From assembly GCA_002381155.1 (NCBI GenBank), contig DFQX01000099.1, positions 1 to 7,075 of the forward strand: a stretch of DNA of 7,075 nt. Reading direction: 5' to 3'. Made by a program: the position numbers and the translations under genes. The DNA is from Flavobacteriaceae bacterium UBA3478 (GTDB lineage: Bacteria > Bacteroidota > Bacteroidia > Flavobacteriales > Flavobacteriaceae). Position 1 is the first letter of the stretch. Each line of letters starts with the position of its first letter. This document shows positions 1-6,159 of this stretch, piece after piece. The notes under the pieces were generated by a model. It did no database searches, was not told where the DNA came from, and was given only the letters and a program-made list of their open reading frames with translations.

Positions 1-238
1 GTTCTTTAGGATAAGTTAATTCAAGGATCGACTTAAAAGTTGCATCAATCGTATTGCCTTCATTAAAAAGGGGTGATTGAAGAACTACCGTTGGGAATTC
101 TCCTAATTTTGTATCCTCCTCTTTTAATTGGGTTCTAGAGGATAGGATAGCTAAATACCCTTGGTAAAAGGAATAGATACTGAGCATCAAAACGCATAAG
201 CCTAGGGCGATTTGCCATGTGAGAACTAGTCCGCTCAT
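1..238 (-). CDS. Membrane-anchored family 2 glycosyltransferase, N-terminal part only (runs off left edge)
   Basis: This reading frame is open from an ATG at 238 to the window edge: 79 complete codons plus one base. The first ~32 residues hold one strong hydrophobic segment (about 4-32, after M-S-G), followed by a charged linker (about 35-47). Next comes the start of a GT-A fold: P-T-V-V-L-Q-S-P-L-F-N-E at 49-60, then a helix ending in L-T-Y-P-K (74-78). The pattern of beta strand, hydrophobic-Q-x-P-x-x-N-E and a later Y-P-K is typical of membrane-bound cellulose-synthase/CslA-like or other processive GT2 enzymes, which use nucleotide sugars at the inner membrane. The usual residue before the P is L; here it is S. 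The ATG overlaps the stop of the upstream glycosyltransferase by four bases (ATGA), so translational coupling is likely. The DxD and QxxRW regions lie outside the window, so substrate and length cannot be judged. It was identified by translating the minus strand directly. Confidence 0.8.
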   Translation of the reverse strand, partial: MSGLVLTWQIALGLCVLMLSIYSFYQGYLAILSSRTQLKEEDTKLGEFPTVVLQSPLFNEGNTIDATFKSILELTYPKE

Positions 239-921
239 TTCTTGAAGGCGTAAATAAAGATCCAACCGAGTATTTTGTAACCGGCCATGATCGTTCCTTT
301 AAGGGTGCCAGATACCTTGGATTCACCGATTCTCGGACGATAGTTAACAGGTATTTCGGTATATCTCAATCTATGTTTTAGCGCTTTGAGTTGCATTTCA
401 ACCGTCCATCCGTAAGTTTTATCCTGCATATTTAGTCGATCTAAGGCATCGAAGCTTATGGCTCTAAAGGGACCGAGATCGGTATACTTTCCGCCATACA
501 ATAGGGCCATTAATCGAGTGGCAAGCGCATTGCCGAATCGTTGTTGTGGAGTGAGGGCTCCTTTTTGTAGTAAAGGATTATTTCGAGTACCGATCACTAA
601 ATCGTAATTGTCCTTCTCGATAGGAGCCACTAGAGAGGTTAGTTCTTCGGGATAATCCGAATAATCACCATCTAAGAAGACAATGATATCCCCATTTTGT
701 TGTTGGTCTTTCAAATAGGTGATTCCTTTGAGACAGGCATAACCATAACCCGCTCGAGATTCTTTAAGAACGGTGGCTCCGGCCTTTCTTGCAACCTCTG
801 AAGTTCGATCTGTTGAACCATTATCAATCACTACTACTTCGGTGACTGATTCAGGTATATCTGCAATAACCTTAGTAATTGCCTCCTCTTCGTTTAGTGC
901 AGGGATAATTACATAAATCAT
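235..921 (-). CDS. Family 2 glycosyltransferase, DPM1/GtrB-like (polyprenyl-phosphate sugar transferase type)
   Basis: A 228-residue GT-A enzyme. Visible motifs are the nucleotide-sugar start I-P-A-L-N-E-E (6-12), D-N-G-S-T-D-R-T (33-40), the metal-binding D-G-D at 84-86 in F-L-D-G-D-Y-S-D-Y-P, Q-R-F-G-N (127-131), T-D-L-G-P-F-R-A (147-154) and R-I-G-E-S-K-V-S-G-T (197-206). The last two are characteristic of the dolichol/undecaprenyl-phosphate mannosyl- and glucosyltransferase group. The hydrophobic tail (about 209-226) suggests membrane association, but there are no clear full spans of the GtrB type. A longer frame opens at 981, but it would lie inside the upstream gene. The ATG at 921 gives the family-typical N-terminus and an ATGA overlap with the upstream Fe-S gene, so it was chosen. 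It is the sixth gene of the operon and is coupled to another glycosyltransferase. A role in transferring a sugar to, or from, a lipid carrier is inferred. The donor sugar cannot be read from the sequence. Confidence 0.9.
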   Translation of the reverse strand: MIYVIIPALNEEEAITKVIADIPESVTEVVVIDNGSTDRTSEVARKAGATVLKESRAGYGYACLKGITYLKDQQQNGDIIVFLDGDYSDYPEELTSLVAPIEKDNYDLVIGTRNNPLLQKGALTPQQRFGNALATRLMALLYGGKYTDLGPFRAISFDALDRLNMQDKTYGWTVEMQLKALKHRLRYTEIPVNYRPRIGESKVSGTLKGTIMAGYKILGWIFIYAFKK

Positions 922-2357
922 GATTCTAGTCGAAGCACCCCTCTCGGACAAACAGCTGAGCAGATTCCGCATCCTACACAAGAGGCTCTTTTTATAGGTT
1001 CTTCACGTTGGGCGTAGGCACGCACGTCTATTCCCATTTCGCAGTAAGCTGAGCAATTTCCGCAAGAGATACACTGTCCGCCATTGGTACTGATCTTAAA
1101 TTTGGAGAAGAGCTTTTGCTGAATTCCCAAAATTGCGGCCATCGGACATCCGAATCGGCACCATACTCTGTTTCCTAGTATCGGATAAAACCCGGTTCCA
1201 ATTACCCCAGAAAAGATACTGCCGATGAAGAATCCGTAGGCTGAGCGAATCTGATACGAGGGTATAAACAGTACTCGATCACTCTCACTGAAAAAGAAAA
1301 ACCCTAAAAGCAGAACAATTACTGAGCTGATTGCAATAGCTGAAGATTGGGCATCTTTCGCTAGCCAATCCCTGCGCTTCCATAAAATTAATCCCACTAC
1401 GATGCTAAAAAGAAGACTTACTGAAGTAAGGAATGTTTTAGGTCCTAACAAATAAGAATCAGGAGCTTGCAGAAGATAGCTGTAAACTACCCCAACGGTA
1501 CTTATGAATACCCAGACCAGAATGAGATGAATCATCCATCTTTCGAGTTTCCATGCTCGAAGACTTTTATCGCTCAATTGTCTAAAGGGATCTCCTGCAG
1601 TCTCAGCAAGACCACCGCATCCACAAACCCAGGAGCAGTACCATCGTTTACCAAATTTATAGGTCAGAATAGGTGTAATAATTAGCGTACTAAGAATACC
1701 AAAGATCAAAAGTGTAGTTCCTAGGCTGCCGTTTTGTAGAAATCCATCTAATTGGTAGCCGTCGAACAGATAATAATTCAAAGGCCAAATGCTTTTCAAA
1801 TCGTAATAGGGCAGGTCCCCATTCAGTCGAGCCATCATCTCGGGTATCAGAAACGCAAAAATCGTTTGAAAAAAGATGACGCTGTAGGTTCGGTACTTTT
1901 GGTATTTGGAGTGCTTGTATTTTACAATAAACTTAATTCCGAAGAGTACGATAGCGAGGGTATAAAGCACCCCGTATACGAACCACTGCGAAGCTTTTTT
2001 CCCACTCAACCCCTCGCTTAAAGGGTCGAATAGCCGAATAAGTCCCTCTAAGTGTTCAGGATAAAAGTAGAGTATTACATAAAACGCGGTTAAAACCACT
2101 CCGACCACCCAAGCGACAATACCTCTTGAAGTTAGGGATTGGTACCAAACACCGTTGTTTTTAATACCTTGGGGTAAGCCTGAATAGCTAGAAAAAGTAT
2201 AGCCGATAACTCCAATACTGATGAGCCCTAGACCGAGAAAAAGTCCTGTTGATTTGAGGAAAGAGGCGGTGAATCCCGCAAGGATTAAAACCGCGAGGCC
2301 AGACAGCCCCATATAGGTAAATACCTTTTGTATGCTAGTGGTTCTGTACGAATGCAT
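918..2357 (-). CDS. Polytopic membrane 4Fe-4S protein, NapH/NosR/RdxA-like electron-transfer component
   Basis: About 479 residues with roughly nine or ten hydrophobic spans (near 17-35, 38-55, 77-98, 125-145, 158-176, 212-232, 275-297, 307-326, 337-356, 373-393). Two cysteine motifs follow membrane spans: C-S-W-V-C-G-C-G-G (241-249) and W-C-R-F-G-C-P (399-405). The C-terminus has two ferredoxin-type clusters: C429/C432/C435/C439 and C460/C463/C466/C470-P. This layout is that of NapH/NosR/RdxA-type proteins, which pass electrons across or along the inner membrane; NosR proper has an extra periplasmic flavin domain that is absent here. The frame extends to a TTG at 2399, but the first ATG is at 2357, 23 bases inside the flavoprotein gene. 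Another ATG at 2312 has an AAAAGG upstream and would leave a 22-base gap, so the start is uncertain. It is coupled to the flavoprotein upstream, which suggests the two form an electron chain (inference). The donor and acceptor are unknown. Confidence 0.85.
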   Translation of the reverse strand: MHSYRTTSIQKVFTYMGLSGLAVLILAGFTASFLKSTGLFLGLGLISIGVIGYTFSSYSGLPQGIKNNGVWYQSLTSRGIVAWVVGVVLTAFYVILYFYPEHLEGLIRLFDPLSEGLSGKKASQWFVYGVLYTLAIVLFGIKFIVKYKHSKYQKYRTYSVIFFQTIFAFLIPEMMARLNGDLPYYDLKSIWPLNYYLFDGYQLDGFLQNGSLGTTLLIFGILSTLIITPILTYKFGKRWYCSWVCGCGGLAETAGDPFRQLSDKSLRAWKLERWMIHLILVWVFISTVGVVYSYLLQAPDSYLLGPKTFLTSVSLLFSIVVGLILWKRRDWLAKDAQSSAIAISSVIVLLLGFFFFSESDRVLFIPSYQIRSAYGFFIGSIFSGVIGTGFYPILGNRVWCRFGCPMAAILGIQQKLFSKFKISTNGGQCISCGNCSAYCEMGIDVRAYAQREEPIKRASCVGCGICSAVCPRGVLRLES

Positions 2358-3636
2358 GTTTAATCTGGTTGTAGTATCGATGACTAAATTCTGGATCAAA
2401 ATGGGCTTCTTCTAAACGATCAATTACTTCTTGAATGTTAATAGCCTTTTCAATCCAGCTGCTGACTATTCGATGATTCAGCCGAATACCAAAGGTGTTA
2501 ATTCCTAAAAATGCACCGGATGTTTTATCATAGGCGAAGGTCATCGCTTTCTCATCGGTCTCCCAATGAAAATGTTGTTCGCTCTCCGGTTGCGATGCTT
2601 TTGGGTGGACTCTGCCATAGGTCTGGTATTCGAGATCGAAGAACTTTGCTGAGTTGTACCATATACCTGGGTTATATGGGACCGGTTGGCCAGAAAAAGT
2701 CTGAGCAAGGATTTCCCCCATCAATTTACCCGTGTACCATACGGGTTCGATTGCGGAACGATTCGAAAGTGGATTTCTAAGCTGAGCACAGTCGCCAATG
2801 GCATAAATCGAGGGGTCTGAGGTTTTTAGATAGTCATCGACTAGTATCCCTGTATCTAATTCTAATCCGCTCGTTTTTAAAAACTCAATGTTAGGACGCA
2901 CACCGGTAGTGATTCCGACCAAATTGCACGAAATCGTCTCGCCTTTTTTGGTTTGAATCGAAGAGACACGACCGGTCTCATCTGTACTTATTTCTAGCAG
3001 CTCATCTTCTTTTATGAGATTTAAGTGATGCGATTGGATGTGCTTTTCTACAAGCTGCGCATCAGATTCAGGCAAGTGGCTTGACCAGAAAAAGCTTTCT
3101 CTAATAATTAAGGTTGTTTTTATTTGGCGACTAAGTAGCATTTCACAGAGTTCGATTCCAATTAATCCGCCCCCAATCACAACAGCTTCGGGACAAGCAG
3201 AAGCATTCGCAGCCCATTTTTCTAGTTTTTCTAAATCACTTAAATGGTAGAGCCCTAAGACCCCTTCAGCTTCTTGCCCCTTCCAATTGTAAAAGGCAGG
3301 TCTTGAACCTGTCGCAATCACTAGTCGATCATAGGCTAATTGCTTTACGTCCCCATCATTCGTTCGAAAGGATAGTTTCTTCTCTTCTGAGCTAATCGAT
3401 GAAACTTGGGCCTTGACACGCTGAATGGGAGATTGGTCCCAACTTTCTCTGGAAAGGGGTTCGAGTTGCTCTTTCGTTAAATGCCCCATATAGACATACA
3501 TCAGGGCAGTTCGTGAGAAGAAATAAGAGCTTTCATCAGAGATCAGTGTCACTGAAGCAGCTCCTTTCTCAGCTAACTGAAGTGCTAGAGTACTTCCTGC
3601 AATACCATTGCCGATAATGACGATTTTCTCATCCAT
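2335..3636 (-). CDS. NAD(P)/FAD-dependent oxidoreductase (pyridine nucleotide-disulfide oxidoreductase family)
   Basis: A 433-residue two-dinucleotide-binding-domain flavoprotein. The N-terminal FAD motif G-N-G-I-A-G is at 9-14, and A-T-G-S-R-P at 108-113. The NAD(P)H-binding loop is V-I-G-G-G-L-I-G-I-E (153-162), followed by T-T-G-V-R-P-N (243-249) and the second FAD motif I-Y-A-I-G-D-C (277-283). No CxxxxC redox disulfide is visible near the N-terminus, so it resembles NADH-dependent ferredoxin/rubredoxin reductases, nitrite-reductase-like or NADH oxidase-like subunits more than glutathione-reductase types. Residues from about 330 to 433 form a C-terminal domain (rich in H, W and Y) that I cannot name. 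The start ATG shares its A with the TAA of arsM (TAATG) and is preceded by a strong GGAGGAGG at 3646-3653. It overlaps the following membrane Fe-S gene. A likely role is passing NAD(P)H electrons to that protein, or acting directly on an arsenical intermediate (inference). Confidence 0.9.
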   Translation of the reverse strand: MDEKIVIIGNGIAGSTLALQLAEKGAASVTLISDESSYFFSRTALMYVYMGHLTKEQLEPLSRESWDQSPIQRVKAQVSSISSEEKKLSFRTNDGDVKQLAYDRLVIATGSRPAFYNWKGQEAEGVLGLYHLSDLEKLEKWAANASACPEAVVIGGGLIGIELCEMLLSRQIKTTLIIRESFFWSSHLPESDAQLVEKHIQSHHLNLIKEDELLEISTDETGRVSSIQTKKGETISCNLVGITTGVRPNIEFLKTSGLELDTGILVDDYLKTSDPSIYAIGDCAQLRNPLSNRSAIEPVWYTGKLMGEILAQTFSGQPVPYNPGIWYNSAKFFDLEYQTYGRVHPKASQPESEQHFHWETDEKAMTFAYDKTSGAFLGINTFGIRLNHRIVSSWIEKAINIQEVIDRLEEAHFDPEFSHRYYNQIKHAFVQNH

Positions 3637-4601
3637 TAACAGCAGCCTCCTCCTCTGTAATGATAGGTTGACTCGCTAATATGGATGTCGGCATTTAAAC
3701 CACCCAGTTGAGCGGCCGTTTTATCGCAGACTGCGAGTGGTTGGTGCTTTAAAAGAAGGTGGCCTTTATGGTCATCAAAGTACTCCTCTTCTCCGAAGTA
3801 AATGGCGGTTTTGCCCGTAAAAATACACGGCCCATCTGGGGGCATCGGATCTTTAATCGCACACACTTCAACCGATTCAATATGTATCAAATGATCGGTC
3901 GTATAATGTTTAGGATCAAGAATGCGATACGAGTGCCTTGCTCTCACCTCGACAGTACCAAAGCCAGCGTCGACAAGTGCCTTGAGGTAATCTTTTAGTG
4001 GAATAGCTCCGCTCAAACACTCTGCCCGTAGGCGGTCATCGTTTCGAAGTGTTTCAGACATCGGTTGTTCACAAATAGGATCACTCATAACGAGTCTACC
4101 GTGAGGTTTTAATACTCGGTACATTTCTGAAATGGCTTTCTTAAGATCCTCTGCTTTGAAAATATTAAAGAGGCAATTTTGTGCAGCAATATCGACAGAT
4201 TCATCTTCAATAGGCAAGTTTAGCGCATCGCCTTTTTTGAGTTCGATAAAATCACGTTCGAACCATTCATTTTCTTTCTCAGCCACTAAGAGATTCTCTT
4301 CCGCCGCCTGAAGCATTCTGTCGACGGAGTCTACCCCGATAATATTCCCCTTTTCTCTAGAGAAATACGCGAACTGAAGCAGTTCCATAGCTCCACCTAC
4401 TCCGACATAGAGTATTTTAGGATTGCCTACCAAATCAGAAGCAGAAACTGTTGTTCCGCATCCGTAGTTCATTTCTTGCATCCGTTTAGGAATCGACAAG
4501 CCAGGAAACTGCCATATCGGGCTAGTGGTGCAGCACAAGCCTATCTCAGGGGTTTCAGCAGCTTTGGTGTATAAATCATGAGTGGCGTCTAGATAACTCA
4601 T
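3636..4601 (-). CDS. arsM: Arsenosugar-type arsenite S-adenosylmethionine methyltransferase ArsM
   Basis: A 321-residue class I SAM methyltransferase. Its N-terminus carries C23-C24 in G-L-C-C-T-T-S-P and C48 in N-Y-G-C-G-T-T, a pattern I associate with the ArsM of arsenosugar clusters. SAM motif I is I-L-Y-V-G-V-G-G-A-M-E-L (63-74), with the acidic residue D91 after strand 2. C143 (Q-N-C-L-F-N) and C195 (E-C-L-S-G-A) match positions that bind As(III) in algal and bacterial ArsM; C247, C259 and C292 are additional cysteines. The protein ends in a conspicuous R-G-G-G-C-C (316-321) that could also bind arsenic. ArsM methylates arsenite to mono- and dimethyl forms using SAM in the cytoplasm. In arsenosugar synthesis the dimethyl product is then adenosylated by ArsS. 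The ATG overlaps the PNP stop by one base (TAATG) and has no clear Shine-Dalgarno, so coupling is likely. A generic methyltransferase is the alternative, but the cysteines argue against it. Confidence 0.9.
   Translation of the reverse strand: MSYLDATHDLYTKAAETPEIGLCCTTSPIWQFPGLSIPKRMQEMNYGCGTTVSASDLVGNPKILYVGVGGAMELLQFAYFSREKGNIIGVDSVDRMLQAAEENLLVAEKENEWFERDFIELKKGDALNLPIEDESVDIAAQNCLFNIFKAEDLKKAISEMYRVLKPHGRLVMSDPICEQPMSETLRNDDRLRAECLSGAIPLKDYLKALVDAGFGTVEVRARHSYRILDPKHYTTDHLIHIESVEVCAIKDPMPPDGPCIFTGKTAIYFGEEEYFDDHKGHLLLKHQPLAVCDKTAAQLGGLNADIHISESTYHYRGGGCC
3646..3653 (-). promoter_or_regulatory. Strong Shine-Dalgarno for the flavoprotein gene, inside the arsM 3' end
   Basis: The minus strand reads GGAGGAGG here, nine bases before the ATG at 3636. 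These bases are also the Gly-Gly-Gly codons (GGA GGA GGC) of the arsM C-terminal tail, so one stretch serves both as coding sequence and as ribosome binding site. It is by far the best Shine-Dalgarno in the window; most other starts rely on overlap with the preceding gene. Confidence 0.75.
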
Positions 4602-5410
4602 TAAATAACTGATTTAAAAAGTTGGATAAGTTTTGGTTCGCTGGCCTTTGCGATTTCCATGATTTCTGGCACGTTTATGGGTTGAAGATGATCAGGGTCA
4701 CATTCATCGGTAAGCACTGAAATCGCTATTACAGGAAGGTTGAGTTGGTTGGCCACAATGACCTCAGGTACTGTACTCATACCCACCGCATCAGCACCTA
4801 GAATTCTCAGCATTCGATACTCGGCACGAGTTTCGAGTTGAGGCCCTATAACGGCGGCATAAACGCCACGGTGAAGTTTTATTCCTATACTGCTTGCCTC
4901 TTCTTCTACTATTTTTGAAAGTTCTGCATTATACGGACAAATCATATCTACAAATCGGGTCCCGAATTCACTTACGTTCGAGAAGGCAAGCGGTGATCCT
5001 CCTTGTAGGTTGATATGGTCGTCTATAAGTAATAAATCCCCTTTTCTGTAGTCAGGGTTAATGGCTCCTGCAGCATTCGAAACCAAAAGTTTATTAATTC
5101 CTAGAGCGTGCATCACTCGTATTGGATACGTCAGCTCTACAAAGTCATAGCCCTCATAGAGGTGAAATCTTCCTTGCATAATAACCACCTTTTTACCCTG
5201 AAGCGTACCGTATAGGAGTTTTCCCGAGTGGTATTCAACAGTGGAAATAGGGAAGTAAGGAATATGGTGATAATGCGCTACCGCTTCAATGGTTATTTCA
5301 TCGACAAACTGACCAAGGCCTGTGCCTAAAATGATACCGACCTCCGCATCTCCGAATCCTTTGGAACGTAAAAATGCTAGAGATTCTTTTAAAACATCTT
5401 CTGTTAACAT
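4601..5410 (-). CDS. Purine nucleoside phosphorylase, trimeric (PNP/MTAP) family
   Basis: A 269-residue enzyme of the PNP-I/MTAP superfamily, the normal length for a trimeric PNP. The phosphate- and ribose-site motifs are G-T-G-L-G (29-33), H61-S-G, G-R-F-H (80-83, R81 and H83), N-A-A-G (112-115), G-P-Q-L-E-T-R (189-195, base-site E193) and V-G-M-S-T-V-P-E (209-216). The base-recognition position that is Asn in human-type PNP (T-N) is Asp235 here (T-D-E-C-D), as in MTA phosphorylase; some other Bacteroidota PNPs share this. The enzyme splits purine nucleosides with phosphate into base and ribose-1-phosphate. In this operon it probably removes adenine from the adenosyl-arsenical made by ArsS (inference), though general purine salvage is possible. 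The ATG at 5410 follows a 47-base gap, with AGAGG only three bases upstream, which is a poor spacing. The stop overlaps the arsM start by one base. Confidence 0.93.
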   Translation of the reverse strand: MLTEDVLKESLAFLRSKGFGDAEVGIILGTGLGQFVDEITIEAVAHYHHIPYFPISTVEYHSGKLLYGTLQGKKVVIMQGRFHLYEGYDFVELTYPIRVMHALGINKLLVSNAAGAINPDYRKGDLLLIDDHINLQGGSPLAFSNVSEFGTRFVDMICPYNAELSKIVEEEASSIGIKLHRGVYAAVIGPQLETRAEYRMLRILGADAVGMSTVPEVIVANQLNLPVIAISVLTDECDPDHLQPINVPEIMEIAKASEPKLIQLFKSVI

Positions 5411-5458
5411 AGCCTCTAAATTACGACTATTTTGGGCGGATACTAAGCCTTTACCAAC
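5411..5458 (-). other. Only intergenic gap inside the minus-strand operon
   Basis: These 48 bases separate the TIGR04282 stop from the PNP ATG. All later junctions overlap. I see no stem-loop with a T-run that would be a terminator and no firm promoter. The AGAGG just before the ATG is the only ribosome-binding hint. An internal promoter cannot be excluded but is not supported. Confidence 0.3.
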
Positions 5459-6085
5459 CTATTTAAGTTTGCTGAAATGCAGGTCTTCTAGGGTGTCAAT
5501 GTCTCTCAATTGATCTAATAGTTGAACTTTTAGCGAAAGTCTTCCAGCCTTTTCCAGTGTTTGATTTAAAACCTTTTCCGTGCTCCAAGAAATCTCTTTA
5601 AATAGGTCGGGGGTCTCCTTATTCAAGCCAATGAGATAATAGCCACCGTCACAACTAGGGCCTATTACTACATCATTACTTTGGAGTGCATCGAAAGCAT
5701 TAGAGATTAGTGCTGAGGTTAACTCAGGTAGATCACAGCCAATAAGGACGACCGATCGATGGTTTTTGAACAGATTTTCGAATGCAGCAGACATTCGCTG
5801 ACCAAGATCTTCTCCCTGCTGAATTGTAAAACTAGTTTTAGGATCGGTAAATAGGTCATGCTGTTGAAGCGTAGATCGCATTTTTTCTATTGAATCTTCT
5901 AGGGCGCTCGTTACGAATAGATTTCGTGAAGAAGAGAAGGATCTGGTCTCCCCATCTGTAATCTTTAAAAGGCCAAGGTAGATCTCTAAAGCCTTTTGGT
6001 CACCTACACTAGCAGCAAGGCGGGTTTTTACAAACCCTCTCTCAGGTGTTTTACAAAAGATGGCAAGTGCCTGTGTATTGGTCAT
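5459..6085 (-). CDS. TIGR04282/DUF2064 family transferase (arsenosugar-cluster glycosyltransferase)
   Basis: A 208-residue single-domain protein, the usual size for the family. The nucleotidyltransferase-like GT-A start is C-K-T-P-E-R-G-F-V-K-T-R-L-A (11-24). It is followed by Q-Q-G-E-D-L-G-Q-R-M (89-98), I-G-C-D-L-P-E-L (115-122), with D118 as a metal-site candidate, G-P-S-C-D-G-G-Y-Y-L-I-G-L (142-154) and L-R-D-I-D-T (193-198). This is the 'transferase 1, rSAM/selenodomain-associated' family that accompanies the radical SAM enzyme ArsS. It is thought to glycosylate or activate the arseno-ribose, but its biochemical reaction is not settled. The frame continues upstream to a TTG at 6136, but those 17 residues do not look like the family. 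The ATG at 6085 starts just before the expected first strand and was preferred. It has no evident Shine-Dalgarno. This is the first gene of the minus-strand operon and lies divergent from the GH32 gene. Confidence 0.88.
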   Translation of the reverse strand: MTNTQALAIFCKTPERGFVKTRLAASVGDQKALEIYLGLLKITDGETRSFSSSRNLFVTSALEDSIEKMRSTLQQHDLFTDPKTSFTIQQGEDLGQRMSAAFENLFKNHRSVVLIGCDLPELTSALISNAFDALQSNDVVIGPSCDGGYYLIGLNKETPDLFKEISWSTEKVLNQTLEKAGRLSLKVQLLDQLRDIDTLEDLHFSKLK

Positions 6086-6145
6086 TTTTGTGTAATTGGA
6101 GAGGCGGGGGGAATGAATTTGTATATTTTCAACCAAAATAGCCTA
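6086..6145. promoter_or_regulatory. Divergent intergenic region between the arsenosugar operon and GH32
   Basis: Sixty bases separate the two divergent ATGs, so promoters for both directions must lie here or inside the opposing genes. The stretch includes a run of six Gs (near 6106-6111) and an AT-rich tract, TATATTTT (6122-6129), which loosely resembles the Bacteroidota -7 element TAnnTTTG. No TTTG lies at the right distance upstream of it. Promoter positions are therefore not assigned. Confidence 0.35.
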
Positions 6146-6159
6146 ATGATGAGCATTAG
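6143..6159. repeat. Short perfect inverted repeat over the GH32 start codon
   Basis: CTAATG (6143-6148) and CATTAG (6154-6159) are exact reverse complements separated by ATGAG. The first arm contains the GH32 ATG. It could be a binding site for a repressor or a small hairpin hiding the start, but a 6-base arm can occur by chance and the second arm is constrained by coding. Confidence 0.3.

Noticed and set aside
135..326. Minus-strand open frame of 63 codons
   Set aside because: It overlaps the ends of two convincing glycosyltransferase genes in another frame and has no recognisable motif.
922..981. 20-residue N-terminal extension of the DPM1-like glycosyltransferase
   Set aside because: It lies entirely in the 3' coding part of the Fe-S gene (second ferredoxin cluster), and the family starts directly with the first beta strand, as from the ATG at 921.
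1467..2021. Two plus-strand open frames (1467-1685, 1752-2021)
   Set aside because: Both lie antisense within the membrane Fe-S gene, whose motifs and spans are clear; the plus-strand peptides have no family features.
2511..3250. Plus-strand open frames at 2511-2780 and 3038-3250
   Set aside because: Antisense to the FAD oxidoreductase with intact FAD and NAD motifs; no start signals or domains.
3759..3998. Plus-strand open frame of 79 codons
   Set aside because: Antisense to the arsM C-terminal coding region; no independent support.
5322..5513. Plus-strand open frame across the PNP start
   Set aside because: It spans two minus-strand genes and the gap between them, and the peptide has no recognisable features.
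6086..6136. TTG-initiated 17-residue extension of the TIGR04282 transferase
   Set aside because: The extension does not resemble the family's N-terminus, and the ATG at 6085 begins at the usual place before the first strand.
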